From Membranipora membranacea (taxonomy: Eukaryota > Bryozoa > Gymnolaemata > Cheilostomatida > Membraniporidae), in NCBI GenBank assembly GCA_914767715.1, contig OU612072.1, positions 5,272,001 to 5,332,000 on the forward strand: DNA of 60,000 bases, in the 5' to 3' direction. Of this stretch, positions 32,701 through 43,561 are shown piece after piece (within the stretch, counting starts at the first letter, position 1; each line of letters begins with the position of its first letter). Made by a program: the position numbers and the translations under genes. Under the pieces are notes generated by a model. That model did not search any database. It saw nothing but the letters and a program-made list of their open reading frames with translations, and had not been told where the DNA came from.

Positions 32701-35700
32701 AGCTAATCAGGTTGTTCATAGAGTGACCTGAGAAGAGAAATTGGTTCACATGTCAAAAGGTCAGCTCTTTCAACTCACTAGCTCTACAAATCAAAAGTTT
32801 TGCGATATTTTATGTAGATCTCTCCTGCATCACAAATGATTCTTCTTTCAGTTAACATACAAGAACACAGTTAATAGCCTATAAAAGAACATTGTTAATA
32901 TACGAGAGCACATTTAATATACAAGAGCACAGTTAGTATACAAGAGCACAGTTAATATACAAGAGCACAGTTAATATACAAGAGCACAGTTAATATACAA
33001 GAGCACAGTTAATATACAAGAGCACAGCTAATATACAAGAGCACAGTTAATATACAAGAGCACAGTTAATATACAAGAGCACAGTTAATATACAAGAACA
33101 CAGTTAATATACAAGAACACCATTAATATACATGAATGTAGTTTCACTCAACTTCGTACATTTCAATGTTTTACCCAAAATTTGATGAGGAAGATAAAGC
33201 AGCTTACCTGATGTGGACGATGCACTGGAGGCAGCAGCTGAGGCAGCAGTCGAGGAGGATCTCTTATCTTTATCAGAACTGGCAGGAGATTCCTTACTTT
33301 CTTTCTTTGCGCTGGCCGAACTCTAAAATTATCAGAATCATGTCAATTAAGGCAACAAAACATCGATTTCAGATCATATTTCGATCAACGAATCCATCGA
33401 TTTCCGACCGTTGCAGTTAGTACATGGCAGATGTATCTTTGGGACCAAAGACAAAGTCAACAATCATGATTCAATTAGAAGAACGAAGAACAGTCATATA
33501 TCGATATTTTAATGGGAATAAGGTTTTTGTCCCTACTTTCCCATAATATGATGAGAGAACACAACTCCGAGTAGTGAATAGCGGGCCATCTAATTAGTGC
33601 CATCGACCCATTCTTTTTGGGGATGGTGAGATGGCGCAATCGGTTAGCGCGCTTGCTATTCACTGCCAGGCGATTAGTGTCGCAGGAGCTGTGGGTTTGA
33701 GTCCCACTGGGGGAGCTTTCATTGTTGATTGTTCCAGCCCCCAGCACCCTTGGGTGTATACCTCTCCAAGTACAATGAATCTGAGAATCTTAAATCTCGA
33801 AATTATAACCTAATGGGCAAATAATTTGCACAAACTGATCTTCAAATGCAGGGCACTGGGGTCATTATTGTGAACTAGTAAGCGCTAACTATGTCATAGC
33901 TAGATAATTAATTTCATACCCTGATTTTGACATTCAGTTTGTGCAAATTTTTCGCCCATTAGGTGACAATGCTGAGATTGCTGCCTCATATCCTTAGTTT
34001 TGAGCTATACAATATTCACTGAGCGTACATTTGGCTGTGTGGCAGCAGTGGTTTAAGCCATTACTCTGCAATATCTTAGCCTGGTCACATACCCTGCTCT
34101 CCTTCTCTCCTGCAGCTGGTGTGGATGCTGCCGACGTTGCGCCGGCACTGCTGCTGTGTAGATGTAGAGCCTCTCGGTCTCGAGGTGGCAGCACGTTACG
34201 TCCTCCCGCTGTCGGGCGTCGGCTCTGAGAGCGAGGTCCCTCAAACATGTGTGTGTCTCCCATCTTACGGTGGAACTCCTCATATGCCACCAAGTATCTG
34301 GATATAGGAAAGGAAATATTCAAGAGAACAAACTTAAGCATTCATATCAACATCTGATAGTAGTAAGGTTATAACAATAAGGTTTGACGCTTTTAATTTA
34401 TCAACTTCTCGCTTTTGAATCAATCTTGTCATAGTAATGTAAAGAAAATCAGAATAATATTGGAGGGTCAGTATGTCTAGGACAGCAGCGGGTAGGCCAA
34501 TCCTGACAATGAGACAGAAGATAAGACAAACATCTTTGCTTAGCAAAAGCATTATTAGTGGTCACTGTGGTTGCTCGTCACAATGAGATGAACACTGGGG
34601 GGGGGGGGGGGGAAAGAACCAACTGAGTGATAATTTTGAGCAATGTGATAGCGCTAACTTTCTCTAGTAAAGCATCGCTCATTCTAATTGAAAGACCCCC
34701 TGATTAACTCAGGGATGTTCTCTTGTGTTCGACAGATATCCAGAGTGTCAAATGTAACACATTCTTACCTTCTGTAGAGGAGTTTCATTTCTGTGCCGGC
34801 AGATATTCCTGCGAATCCAAGTCTGTTAGCGACGTCCTTCCATTTACCTGGTAATAAACAAGAACTGAGCAAACTAGGTCCATGTCAAGCACTGAACATT
34901 TACTGTCATTATTTTGATGCCGTGACAGTTGTCCAATGCGACATCCTCTACCACAGGAAAATATCTATGGTAATTGGCCCATAACAAAAACCATGATGTC
35001 AATAAAAATATTACTAAAAAAATTGAGTACAGTTGATTTTTCTAAATGTAAACTACGAAGACAAGGACAACCCAAATGAATAGGACAGAAGTTCATAGTC
35101 CCTTTGGCTGGCGGTCCCAAGTACAACGTGATGTATTTGCTTTCCGTTCAAACACCAGTAGAATAGGAACAACAATAACACCGGCAAATTGTATCAATCA
35201 TAAGCTATATTAGATCAAGGTTAATACTGGGACTTTGATGAGCAGACAACTCCGTAATAACGACTGAAAAAGCGCCCTAGTATACACATAACTCATACAT
35301 ACACAACACTCAACACATACACTGATCAAGGTCAATATTTTGAATCAATATCCGGGTGCGAGCGTTTCGGTGCGTTTTCAGAACGAAACATTCGAACAAC
35401 CTTCCGGCGCCATTCAAAAAATGACAAAGTTTGATTTATCATTTGCAACAGATACATCCAGTGTGAAATACAGTGTTGCGAACGTTTTCAATCTGAATGA
35501 CTGGAGGAAACTTATGTCTCACACTTACCAATAGCCGACACTTTAGTGAAGCCTCCGTATTTTCTAACTTTTCTATACAGTTTAGATAAATTCACATCCC
35601 TATTGTAGAGCTGGGCTGGTTTGTTAATCGGAGTACTTCTATCATCCATAAACTTATAGAGCTGAGCTATGAACATGTCACTCTTTTCCTCCTCTTCCCC

Positions 35701-38700
35701 ATCACTAGACTAAAAAACCAGAGGCAGCAATATGTTATTGTAAATTACCCACTGCTCAATGGTTTGTTGCTCAGGATGATTATCACAGTTCAATTGTTGA
35801 GGGTGTTTATTTATCCACCACACTTGCCAGAGGGAACAAAGAAAAGGATGGAGCAAAGCAATGCATCGTGGGAAGTATTATAGTGAAAGAGGGAACACAA
35901 TTACAAATATTGAAACATAAAAACTATCATGTTCAGCATGTTTGTGATGGATGTTAGCAAGAGATTGTGACACAATGGTGCAATCAGTAAGAAAACTTGG
36001 GGAACAAGGCTGACAAAATTTTGAGCGGAATTTCAAACGCCAATATGCGGGTAACCGTCTCAAGGACAGTATCCAGAACGGAATATCTTATGTGAGATTG
36101 GAGTGTAGATAACCAAGATATTACCCTAATACAGGGGAAGCAGTTATTGCAGTCGGTATTCTTGTTGGATTGTGAAACGGAGTTAGGGTTGTTTAGGCGT
36201 TCAATTGCTTCTATAAGGAAGTAGTAGGCTAAGGAAAACAATGATAATACACAGTAACAATGTCTCTTGAATGTTTAAAAAGCCGTATTATACTCAGTAC
36301 GAATGATTTGTGATATTCATATGACCTGCCGGTGCTACTTACACTATCCGTATCACTGCTCTGAGCTGACCCACTGACAGCGCTAGAGGCTGCCGAGGAT
36401 TGTTTACTTTGTTGTGATGACGTGACGCCGCCGCTGACAGCAGCTGCTGCCTGTGAGGGAGGAGAGGTACCCAGTATCTCCTCTCTCTTCCATGAGCTGG
36501 GTAACTCCTTAGTGTTTAGGTACTTCTGAGCTTTATCCACAGCTGTCAGTAAATCAAACGGAAATCATGTGACAGCTATTATTGTTTTGCTTTATACCAG
36601 TCTCAAAGAAAAGTATTTACCAAGTTTATGCATAAAGATCAGTTCAGCAAATATTTTTGCCTGAGTGCAAATTGGACCAACAAGGAGCCTTGTACAACCA
36701 AAATGTCAAATATGGTGATATTGTTGAGCTAAACTAGCATCGTGAACAAAATAAAATTATTTTGAAAAAAGCATCTTGATAGTGGTATCTGTCTTTGACA
36801 AGCTAACAACACATATTTTATCCAAGCTTTAATGGTTTCATGAGATAGTCTTCAGATAGTCTGTAGCATTTTACTAGCATCCTCACTACATACACTATAG
36901 AGATTTCTTCTTCAGGGATTCTCCAGAGGTGATAACTCATAGGTAAATCTACTCTACTGTATTATAATATACACTTTATTGCTATTCTGTGCCCCTTTCC
37001 GGACCAATGAGAATATGCTTACATTAATTATTGAGATCAACTCATCTAATAAGCACACCCTTGCACAAGGTAAGGATGAGCAAGCTGGGGTTATGTAAGA
37101 AGAGCTCACCTCCATTAGCAGCACTGGTAGTGATTGGAATTCGAGCCTGCAACTCTCAAATTGAGAAGCTCAATATCTAACACTACACCACCCTGCCACC
37201 TGTATAATATAACTACTGACTGGACTTACCTTGTCGGGTCAGCTTATCATCAGAGTAGTTTTTGACGCACTCCTTACTGAATTCTTTCACTTGTTTCTCA
37301 GGCAGCGTAGAGCTACAGGAGAAGAAGCATATTAGTATTGAGACAATGAGTCACATAAACATTGTATGTCTATGTCTGTTTACACTCCAACAACAAGAAA
37401 CAGTCAGGTAAACAGGTGACAGAGAAGAAGAACATAGTCTGTCCTCCTTAATCAATCATTTATAGTATGTTAATACCCATAGAGAAAGGTAAACATTTTT
37501 AATTAGACATTTGGTATAGGAAATGAAATCAACTCTCGATATGCCTTTGGCAGACAAGTTGCAAAATGATTCAAGGACACACTGCTGATTTGTTGCAGCG
37601 CATATACCCTGTTCGTGAAAAGCATAATGATAATCTCTCTGATTTTCCTGCAACTGAAAACAGGTTGGCCCAGTTATTGCAGCCTGATGAATGATAATAC
37701 ATCTTATTGTAACCTATCTAGCCTATTTTTGACATGTCTGTAGAAGGTTGGACTCACATTTTACCATCCTTGAATGACTTGACCATAACTATAGCCTTAT
37801 GTTTCATGTCTATCTCATGGTTGCTGGGCTTCATCACCAAACCAGGACACCATCGCTTCCTGTCTCCTATCTCCAGAGATACAACCTGTCAGTAACGCAA
37901 ATCATTACATTAACATAAATACGACTGTATGGCAAAGAGGTTTGGCGTGGGATGAAGGAGAGTTCTCGCAAAGCCAACCATCAAGAAAACGGCTGGGATA
38001 TAGATGGGAGGCAGTTATGGAAATATAACAGCTCATTTGACCAAGATCATGATATACATATAATATATATATATAAGTATATTATCTTATTTCTCTCAAG
38101 GGAAGTGAGTCTGTCAGTAAAGCTGATCAGAATTAGAATAAAAACTACATTAAATTGTTTACTATCACTGTTAGCTTGACATTAAAACCAAGGTAAGTGT
38201 AAGGCGGGATAATAATAAAGGTTTTTCTGGCCTATATGATGAAATTCTGTCTCTCATGACACAGGGACAAACACATGTGTATTTCACATTACATATAACA
38301 TAGTTTATGTTGCACATAATATGAAGTTTATGTAATATACAGCATACATAACATACAATATTCATAATATACTGTTTACATAATATACAGTATACATAAT
38401 ATACAATATACGTAATAAACAGTATACATAATATACAGTATACATGATATACAATATACGTAATAAACAGTATACATAATATACAGTATACATAATATAC
38501 AGTATACATGATATACAATATACGTAATAAACAGTATAAATAATATACAGCATACATGATATACAATATACGTAATAAACAGTATACATAATATACAGTA
38601 TACATGATATACAATATACGTAATAAACAGTATACATAATATACAGTATACATGATATACAATATACGTAATAAACAGTATACATAATATACAGTATACG

Positions 38701-41700
38701 TAATATACAGTATACATAATATACAGTATACATAATATACAGTATACATGATATACAATATACGTAATAAACAGTATAAATAATATACAGCATACATGAT
38801 ATACAATATACGTAATAAACAGTATACATAATATACAGTATACATGATATACAATATACGTAATAAACAGTATACATAATATACAGTATACATGATATAC
38901 AGTATACATAATATACAGTATACATAATATACAGTATACATGATATACAATATACGTAATATACAGTATACATAATATACAGTATACATGATATACAATA
39001 TACGTAATAAACAGTATACATAATATACAGTATACATAATATACAGTATACATGATATACAATATACGTAATAAACAGTATAAATAATATACAGCATACA
39101 TGATATACAATATACGTAATAAACAGTATACATAATATACAGTATACGTAATATACAGTATACATAATATACAGTATACGTAATAAACAGTATAAATAAT
39201 ATACAGCATACATGATATACAATATACGTAATAAACAGTATACATAATATACAGTATACGTAATATACAGTATACATAATATACAGTATACATAATATAC
39301 AGTATACATGATATACAATATACGTAATAAACAGTATAAATAATATACAGCATACATGATATACAATATACGTAATAAACAGTATACATAATATACAGTA
39401 TACATGATATACAATATACGTAATAAACAGTATACATAATATACAGTATACATGATATACAGTATACATAATATACAGTATACATAATATACAGTATACA
39501 TGATATACAATATACGTAATATACAGTATACATAATATACAGTATACATAATATACAGTATACATAATATACAATATACGTAATAAACAGTATACATAAT
39601 ATACAGCATACATGATATAAGTGAGCTAGGTGTATATCTGTTACCTTGCCGACGAGATCTACATTAGATCTGGATCCTCGAGGTGATATCCTACGAGACG
39701 ATGTGCTCGCTGTCTCACTACCATCATCGCTATCATCTGACTCACCACCTCTACATTAACAATAATAGAATATCAAATAATATATTACTTCATTTTGTAA
39801 CACTGTAATAACAACTATATAGTTTTTAAGATTTGATTTTAAATATGTCTTGACTGGTTTGACTGTGGTGGAATGAGTCAATCACTTTTGAACTGAGATA
39901 TGGGAGCCTACTCTAGAGTCATAATACATATATATATATATATATATACATATGGGGATATTTACAATACATTTTATGTTGAAGTTTGGATTATACAAGA
40001 AATGTTTAGGGTATTTCCTCTGATGGGTATCAGAAGAACTGAAACACACAAAATGAACAAACATCAAATTACCAGATTCATTCTTGCCAATTATTCGATA
40101 ATCCCAATACCTTTTGAGGCAAGTAACTCCGCCAGGAGCTTCTCAACCAAAAACTGAATAACAGATACCTATAACATCTCATAAACCCAAAATACAAACT
40201 TACATGACCATAACGTCGTATCTGGGACTGCTATGCATGCCGGTCCTACGTCGCCTGCTGTGAGGCTTCAGTATGTTGACAGGTGTACTAAAGTGCTCCG
40301 GATTAGTAAGGGGTAACCTGTCGAGGGTGTCACTCTCCATAAAGTGCTTGTCACCCTTCAGACATATCTGTGTTCTCTTCAGCGTGGCAATATCACCGTC
40401 ATCAAATACTACAACCAGAGAAAGGCACTAATGACAACAACAAGACCAAAACACAAGATATTTAAGCCGATGAAAGCTTCCAATACAAGTGGTTGAAATC
40501 ACAAGTCACAAGAATGTGGAGATCGTTTAATGCAAAACGCTCAAACTTAAAGACTACCCAAAACCGATGCGTGTTATAATCAGGCAGTTACTTATGGGAT
40601 GCATTTTTTCCACCATCTGTAATTCATACCAAGAAAGCATTGATTTTGCTACCATACGAATCTGACATAACTTTATCATAAGTAACTGCCTGACTATAAC
40701 AGGCATGGGTAGTATTTAAGCCCATCTCTAACACAGGTTGATTTAAATATCAACTTACCCACAGTGTACACACTGCTGTCAATAATTCTAGAGATATTTC
40801 CATCTATGAGCTGTCCCGAATCAGGCTGTCTAATTTTGACAAGAGCTCCAATCTACAATCATCGATTACAAAATATTCAAACATTATAACTGCAAACTTG
40901 TAAAGACATGATCCTACAGATTTAGCTAACCATACTCAGACTCAACATTTAGATGTGTAGGTACTATTTTAATGATAGTATATACAATATAGTACCTTTT
41001 TAGTACCTTCTTATCTCAACTTTCAATGAAACTGGGCCATAAGTTGTTAACGAACCTTATAGCAGTTTACTAAATTAGACTGAGAGCTCCAGAATGATAC
41101 CAAAAACTTGATTCCTTCACAATCACTTTAAAAGAATTAGAGTAGATAATATTAATCATGGCACTTCTAAACCCTGGCAATTGTTATACAGTTCAATAGG
41201 TACTTTATACCTTGAGCTCTCCTTGCACAGAGTCGTCTGTCACACTAATCTGAGGCCCTCCATCCTTAGGTGAAACCTACCAAGCAAAAATAAATTATTA
41301 AATTTAACCACTACTGTGAACACTACGCCTATTAATACACAGTACACATCAAGTGAATATAACACTCAGTGTGATATGTTTGTTTGGTTTGAAATATAGC
41401 ATAATTTTTCATGATACTGACGCCGATCAGCAGTACTAGTCCTTGAGGGACATAGATTAGTGGAAAAAATTTTCTCAAGGTTCAATATTGAGAACTCTGT
41501 GTGTAGGTGTAGTCAACACCCATTTTGGTTCAGCCCACATGAAATCATGGTGCTGACGACAATTTGACAAAATTTTGGTGAAATGAGATGATATTTGAGT
41601 TAGTTTACCGGTCTGAATCTTGGTGATGATTAAGAGCACTGAAAAAACACATTTGGGGCCATTGTCAGCTCTTTTGATGGTTTTGGTATACTTTAAGGTC

Positions 41701-42215
41701 ACTTTGTCAAGGTTGCTTGACTCTGCCTGGATGTCTTCTTTGGTTAGGCCTACTATGTAGGCTACATGGTAACATAGCTGCGTCTTACCTTGCATTTCAC
41801 AGTCTTGTTACATTTCTTTATTTTAGCCTCACAGAAAGCTCCTTTATACTTAGCACTCACTTCTGTTCCAACCGTTAAGAATGGTGGATCAGCACTCTGA
41901 AAAGGGCAAGATAATAAGAGGATAAGAATGGATAAACCTAACGGAGATACATGTAGTTAGGTTTATCATACCTATGACAGGAAAAGAGTCAACACCAATG
42001 GTGACGTGATCTTGTATATCTAGCCTAGAATTGTTACTGTAACTAAGCTTACAATACCTACACATATTGTAGGCTAAAGCAGCTGACTACAGGGAGACTG
42101 AGGAGAGAGTGAGTGACAGTGTTTTGACTGTGAGTTAACTAAAAGTAAGGATTGCGATTCTGCAAACTTAGAACAGGCAACATAGGGATGTACATAAATT
42201 GTTTGATCTTACCAT
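23558..42215 (-). CDS. ARID4: ARID4-like chromatin protein (RBBP1 family)
   Basis: Nuclear subunit expected in the SIN3-HDAC repressor complex. Minus-strand exons in transcription order: 42215-42213, 41896-41789, 41276-41211, 40852-40759, 40408-40204, 39750-39645, 37885-37758, 37312-37230, 36542-36343, 35709-35529, 34847-34769, 34297-34093, 33322-33208, 32631-32422, 32172-31959, 31515-31321, 30944-30863, 30507-30332, 30156-29981, 28854-28795, 28456-28292, 27817-27591, 27069-26857, 26462-26340, 25905-25696, 25403-25277, 24519-24358, 23739-23558. The sum is 4,095 bases, 1,364 residues; vertebrate ARID4A/B are about 1,260-1,310. Phases agree at every junction. Domains: N-terminal Tudor (about 5-130), RBB1NT/PWWP-like (about 190-300), ARID (about 335-440), chromo-barrel (about 685-745), Ser/Thr-rich acidic tail, C-terminal basic coiled coil. 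Invertebrates usually have one ARID4, so A versus B does not apply. The first, ATG-only exon is the least certain. Confidence 0.9.
24358..28456 (-). CDS. ARID4: ARID4 exons 21-27: acidic, Ser/Thr-rich tail
   Basis: Seven exons of low-complexity sequence contain a bipartite-like basic patch (SKRAKR in exon 22, TKRKKVN at the exon 23 border). Exon 24 contains VACEE next to VKIEP. This corresponds to the repression region of RBBP1 in vertebrates, which contains an LxCxE RB-binding motif and sumoylated lysines. Vertebrate sequences are poorly conserved here, so only composition and short motifs support the match. Confidence 0.7.
25011..25041. repeat. Heptamer microsatellite
   Basis: Four and a half copies of CAGTATA lie in an ARID4 intron. 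The word CAGTATAC is also the core of the 16-bp satellite 13 kb away in the same gene, which may or may not be coincidence. Confidence 0.8.
25121..25214. mobile_element. MITE family B, partial copy 2
   Basis: Shares AACTGCCTGACTATAA and GGTAGTCTTTAA with the better copy at 40545. Only the right half is clear. Confidence 0.55.
27183..27283. mobile_element. MITE family C, copy 1
   Basis: A palindromic element of about 100 bp. Its ends are GATCAAGTTTGATCCA and TGGATCATGCTCGATC, with a central palindrome GTGAGCCGCGGCTCA. A copy in the opposite orientation occurs at 48298. Confidence 0.65.
27478..27577. mobile_element. MITE family B, partial copy 3, abutting an ARID4 splice donor
   Basis: Shares GACATAACTTTATCATAA, GGACTATAACATGCATTGG and GGTAGTCTTTAAGG with the 40545 copy. 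The element ends within about 10 bases of the exon 22 donor (gttaga at 27590-27585). Confidence 0.6.
28795..28854 (-). CDS. ARID4: ARID4 exon 20: 60-bp small exon
   Basis: This exon is flanked by a ttttacag acceptor and a gtgagg donor, phase 1 to 1. It encodes about 20 residues with RKQRAKRGS and IKQEPE, and no stop occurs in the required frame. It links exon 19 (ending GLP) to exon 21 (starting EDETTEEE). Symmetric phase means it could be skipped without losing frame. Confidence 0.7.
30863..31515 (-). CDS. ARID4: ARID4 exons 16-17: chromo-barrel domain
   Basis: [20 protein letters not shown], then [18 protein letters not shown], matches the MSL3/MRG15-type chromo-barrel (Tudor-knot) of ARID4, which binds methylated histone tails. 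The splice within NVR|YDE uses phase 2. The second aromatic position usually written YDEW is K here (YDEKI). The exon 16 donor directly abuts a truncated SINE. Confidence 0.88.
31232..31320 (+). repeat. 3' part of a tRNA-derived SINE, touching the exon 16 donor
   Basis: It starts at a box B word (GGTTTGAGTCCCACTGGCGG), identical in its first 17 bases to the SINE at 33619, and continues with the GTTTCAGCCACCTGCACCCTC tail. Its right end reaches the acatac that is the reverse of the ARID4 exon 16 donor. Confidence 0.65.
32850..33133. repeat. 19-bp minisatellite, about 15 units
   Basis: Tandem copies of a unit containing ATACAAGAGCACAGTTAAT lie in the ARID4 intron between exons 13 and 14. Outer copies at both ends are diverged and the central nine or so are nearly identical. 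Confidence 0.88.
33619..33790 (+). repeat. tRNA-derived SINE, near complete
   Basis: The polymerase III boxes are clear: box A TGGCGCAATCGGTTAGCGCG and box B GGGTTTGAGTCCC, 50 bases apart, followed by a non-tRNA body (GTTGATTGTTCCAGCCCC, AGCACCCTTGGG). It is the reference copy for the related fragments at 5070, 7081, 9093 and 31232. It is not a functional tRNA, since the acceptor stem does not close. Confidence 0.75.
33806..33966. mobile_element. MITE family A, copy 2
   Basis: Inverted ends of about 30 bases begin ACCTAATGGGCAAAT on the left and close CCCATTAGGTGAC on the right. The inner part of both arms reads TTTGCACAAACTGA and its complement TCAGTTTGTGCAAA. It lies immediately after the SINE at 33619 in an ARID4 intron. 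Confidence 0.7.
34093..35709 (-). CDS. ARID4: ARID4 exons 10-12: ARID DNA-binding domain
   Basis: The helices read [46 protein letters not shown] and [17 protein letters not shown], the standard ARID order, split over three exons. The acidic GEEEEKSD start is typical of the family. The ARID is about 100 residues and complete. It is followed by a Ser/Ala-rich basic linker. Confidence 0.9.
34597..34612 (+). repeat. Run of 16 G
   Basis: An uninterrupted G16 lies in the ARID4 intron between exons 11 and 12. It could form G-quadruplex structures and is a likely site of length polymorphism or assembly error. Confidence 0.9.
37118..37203 (-). repeat. tRNA-derived SINE fragment
   Basis: On the minus strand it carries a box A-like GTGGTGTAGTGTTAGATA and a box B-like GGCTCGAATTCC at tRNA spacing. 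It lies in an ARID4 intron. The stems do not close, so it is not called as a tRNA gene. Confidence 0.55.
37230..37885 (-). CDS. ARID4: ARID4 exons 7-8: RBB1NT / PWWP-like segment
   Basis: [20 protein letters not shown] followed by [20 protein letters not shown] corresponds to the segment between the Tudor and ARID domains of RBBP1 (Pfam RBB1NT). The preceding intron, between exons 6 and 7, is the 1.76-kb one that holds the 16-bp satellite. Confidence 0.75.
38335..39617. repeat. 16-bp satellite array, about 80 units, with 48-bp higher-order units
   Basis: The array is made of variants of AGTATACATAATATAC. The commonest order is three types in a row (ATAATATAC, ATGATATAC and CGTAATAAAC endings), giving a 48-bp higher-order unit. 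A variant triplet with AGTATAAATAATATAC and AGCATACATGATATAC recurs several times. Because 16 is not a multiple of 3 and no unit carries a minus-strand stop, all three minus frames stay open for hundreds of codons. These frames are not genes. Confidence 0.9.
39645..42215 (-). CDS. ARID4: ARID4 exons 1-6: N-terminal Tudor region
   Basis: Exon 2 (41896-41789) has [21 protein letters not shown], the family's N-terminal signature. Exons 4-5 give [20 protein letters not shown] and the strongly conserved [15 protein letters not shown]. This is the Tudor region of RBBP1 proteins, which binds nucleic acid and histones. The proposed first exon is just ATG (42215-42213) before a gtaaga donor, giving a start MSADPPFL, close in length to vertebrate N-termini. 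Exon 6 is a Ser/Asp-rich linker ending NVDLVGK. Confidence 0.8.
40545..40722. mobile_element. MITE family B, best copy
   Basis: Long imperfect inverted ends of about 45 bases. The left runs CTTAAAGACTACCC to CAGGCAGTTACTTA. The right runs TAAGTAACTGCCTG to GGGTAGTATTTAAG. No coding content. Partial copies lie at 25121 and 27478, all within ARID4 introns. Confidence 0.7.
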
Positions 42216-43561
42216 TGCATATTATAATGTTCTGTATTGACATATAATTATCTTGGAGATGGTTCATTCAACTGGGTAAAATTATCTTGATCCCTAAAGT
42301 ACCTCTTAATTTTTTCTCCAAAAATTACTTTTTGAATGGTAGACAACTTGACTACCTCCTTCTCCAAAGGTTTGTTTACAAAAAATATGCAACACGTGCT
42401 AAACAGTATCAACATGTGTAATTAATTAATATTCTGCCGCAGATCAACACTAAAAAGGCGTTCACTTCCGGGTTTTCCTTGATCACAAAAAAGTCTATTA
42501 CTGAATTATTGTCACAAGTGAGTATTAAACTTCACTAGAGTTGGTCTCTTTTGACCTCAATGTATTTAACTTGTTAAGCTAGGTTGAGGTATAGTAGTGA
42601 TTCAACATCTTTGTTTCACATATTCTCAAAGGCCACTTTATGCAGTTGTCCTATGACAGAATTCATTGGGCTGGTACTAACTAACTAAGCACTAGACAAT
42701 GTTGTGGCTTTGATTGGTAGTGGTATATAGTCAATGTTACAGCATGGGCCCCTAGGACTAGCATGCCCGCCCTATGTCCAGCATCAACCACCTATATATT
42801 GGCAAAGTAAAGGCATGTAAGTCCCAGGGGCCAATGAATTTCAGGTACCTAGTTGTACCAAATGATGTGACTTGGAAGTCTTTGTTGATAAATCCATGGC
42901 ACATAGCCTGATATAGCAGTCGGTGTATCACTTGCCTGCTTGTTCGCAAGGAATCCTCACTCAGATCGCTGGATTTTCATATTTTGTAATATCTCGCAGT
43001 TATCAAAGGGTACTTTATGAAAAGTACTTGTGTCATAATCTAGTATTGGTTTTTACCACGAACTCAACATATAAGAGGCAAATGATTGGCTAGGTAACAA
43101 ACGTCACAAGTAACATGACATATAGTCTCATCAGTCGGACTTTGGCTCTCCGTCTCATCATTACTCGGAGAAGCGATGACCGAAAGTGCATCCCATAGCA
43201 GGAGAGAAGTGAAGCATTCCAATGGGTTTGAAGACATTGGATCTTTGACTTTGAAATATGTAGTAACTTTGGCATACCTTGGGCATAAATGTCTATTGAT
43301 GGCCCATATCCCGAACGTCCATAGACTTCAAAACTGGGGAGAGGGAAGAAAGAAACTATAGATATTAAGCTTTAATTGGTCGAGTGGGTTCACTCAAAAC
43401 TCAATCTTATAGGGAGGTAAGACTTACCTTTGCTGTCTGCGGTCCTTACTTTTACATACAGGTAATGTAAATACAAGTTTCTTATCTTTTAGGTCATCTT
43501 ATCAACGAACAAAAGAAGCGAGAGGTCCAAATCTAAACATTCGTAAAGCCACTCTTTTCTC
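42216..43561. promoter_or_regulatory. Shared head-to-head promoter region of ARID4 and GMF
   Basis: The proposed start codons of the two genes face away from each other 1.35 kb apart. No TATA box is obvious on either side. Another minus-strand donor (gtaagt near 43424) could belong to a non-coding 5' exon of ARID4, but the preceding frame has a stop. Transcription starts are not determined. Confidence 0.4.

Noticed and set aside
33619-33720. Possible functional tRNA gene
   Set aside because: Box A and box B are clear, but the acceptor and anticodon stems do not close and a SINE body follows.
34031-34307. Several short plus-strand frames
   Set aside because: They are antisense shadows of ARID4 exon 12.
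38171-39613. Open frames of 385-480 codons on the minus strand, rich in Tyr, Ile and Cys
   Set aside because: They lie wholly in the 16-bp satellite. Three overlapping minus frames are open for the same reason and give the same periodic peptide.
38335-39617. CRISPR-like array
   Set aside because: The units are contiguous, with no unique spacers, and the context is a eukaryotic intron.
41475-41795. A 106-codon minus frame beginning near ARID4 exon 2
   Set aside because: It starts inside exon 2 in another frame and continues through intron sequence with no family pattern.
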